The notes beneath the pieces are model-generated. The model saw only the letters and a program-made list of their open reading frames with translations, did not search any database and was not told where the DNA came from. Source: Planctomycetota bacterium (lineage in GTDB: Bacteria; Planctomycetota; Brocadiia; JAJRTI01). Taken from it: DNA of 11,817 bases. The first letter of the stretch is position 1; each line of letters starts with the position of its first letter. A program made the translations under genes and the position numbers. This document shows positions 11,759 through 11,817 of this stretch, piece by piece. Location: contig JAJRTI010000029.1 of assembly GCA_024278415.1 (NCBI GenBank), positions 1 through 11,817 of the forward strand, in the 5' to 3' direction.

Positions 11759-11817
11759 CCCCGGGTTGCGGGCGAATAACAGGGTGACAGGACACGCCCC
11801 AAACACGCTCAAGCAAG

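Larger units (their letters stand above)
11505..11817. other. Intergenic repeat region at the right end
   Basis: The 313 bp after the isomerase gene contain no gene. Nearly all of 11538-11758 consists of BIME-like repeats; 11505-11537 and 11759-11817 show nothing recognisable beyond a C-rich stretch at the right junction. Confidence 0.7.

Overview
The window is a high-GC bacterial segment in which every recognisable gene lies on the + strand. It reads as a nitrosative-stress (NO / hydroxylamine / nitrite) island of an anaerobe or facultative anaerobe. The class I hybrid-cluster protein, desulforedoxin-type rubredoxin-like proteins, an oxygen-sensitive ferredoxin and a dodecaheme cytochrome point to anaerobic redox metabolism. 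The dodecaheme cytochrome, the sugar-phosphate-isomerase-like gene and the REP-type intergenic repeats would suit a Planctomycetes/Hydrogenedentes-like or deltaproteobacterial genome, but the lineage is only a guess.

Region 1 (1-1527): the 3' part of a sigma-54 activator (end of a Cys-rich PAS domain, AAA+ domain, Fis-type HTH) is followed by a 333-bp spacer full of inverted repeats. The spacer ends in a very good -24/-12 (sigma-54) promoter at 1472-1488. This promoter fixes the start of the next gene at 1528, because an upstream in-frame ATG at 1477 lies inside the promoter.

Region 2 (1528-6224): the probable regulon. In order it holds a ferredoxin-like Fe-S protein, a cupin, a single-domain desulforedoxin-like protein, a two-domain (internally duplicated) desulforedoxin-like protein, a YgbA-family protein, the Ric/YtfE/ScdA di-iron repair protein and Hcp. 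Ric, YgbA and Hcp are all NO-response proteins in other bacteria. The small Fe proteins are plausible electron carriers for Hcp or for Fe-S repair. A 238-bp leader with two palindromes separates ric from hcp, so hcp may have extra control.

Region 3 (6225-10597): a hairpin-rich 305-bp spacer is followed by an exported, C-terminally membrane-anchored cytochrome with 12 CxxCH motifs. Two overlapping genes then encode half-length siroheme/4Fe-4S nitrite/sulfite reductase proteins. Each keeps all four cluster cysteines, which suggests a split enzyme. A TGAGACA motif also found upstream of the sigma-54 promoter occurs ahead of the cytochrome gene, hinting at shared control.

Region 4 (10598-11817): a sugar phosphate isomerase/epimerase-like gene, probably a separate unit, is followed by two complete copies and one partial copy of a ~97-bp BIME-like repeat built from two inverted GTAG-headed REP hairpins.
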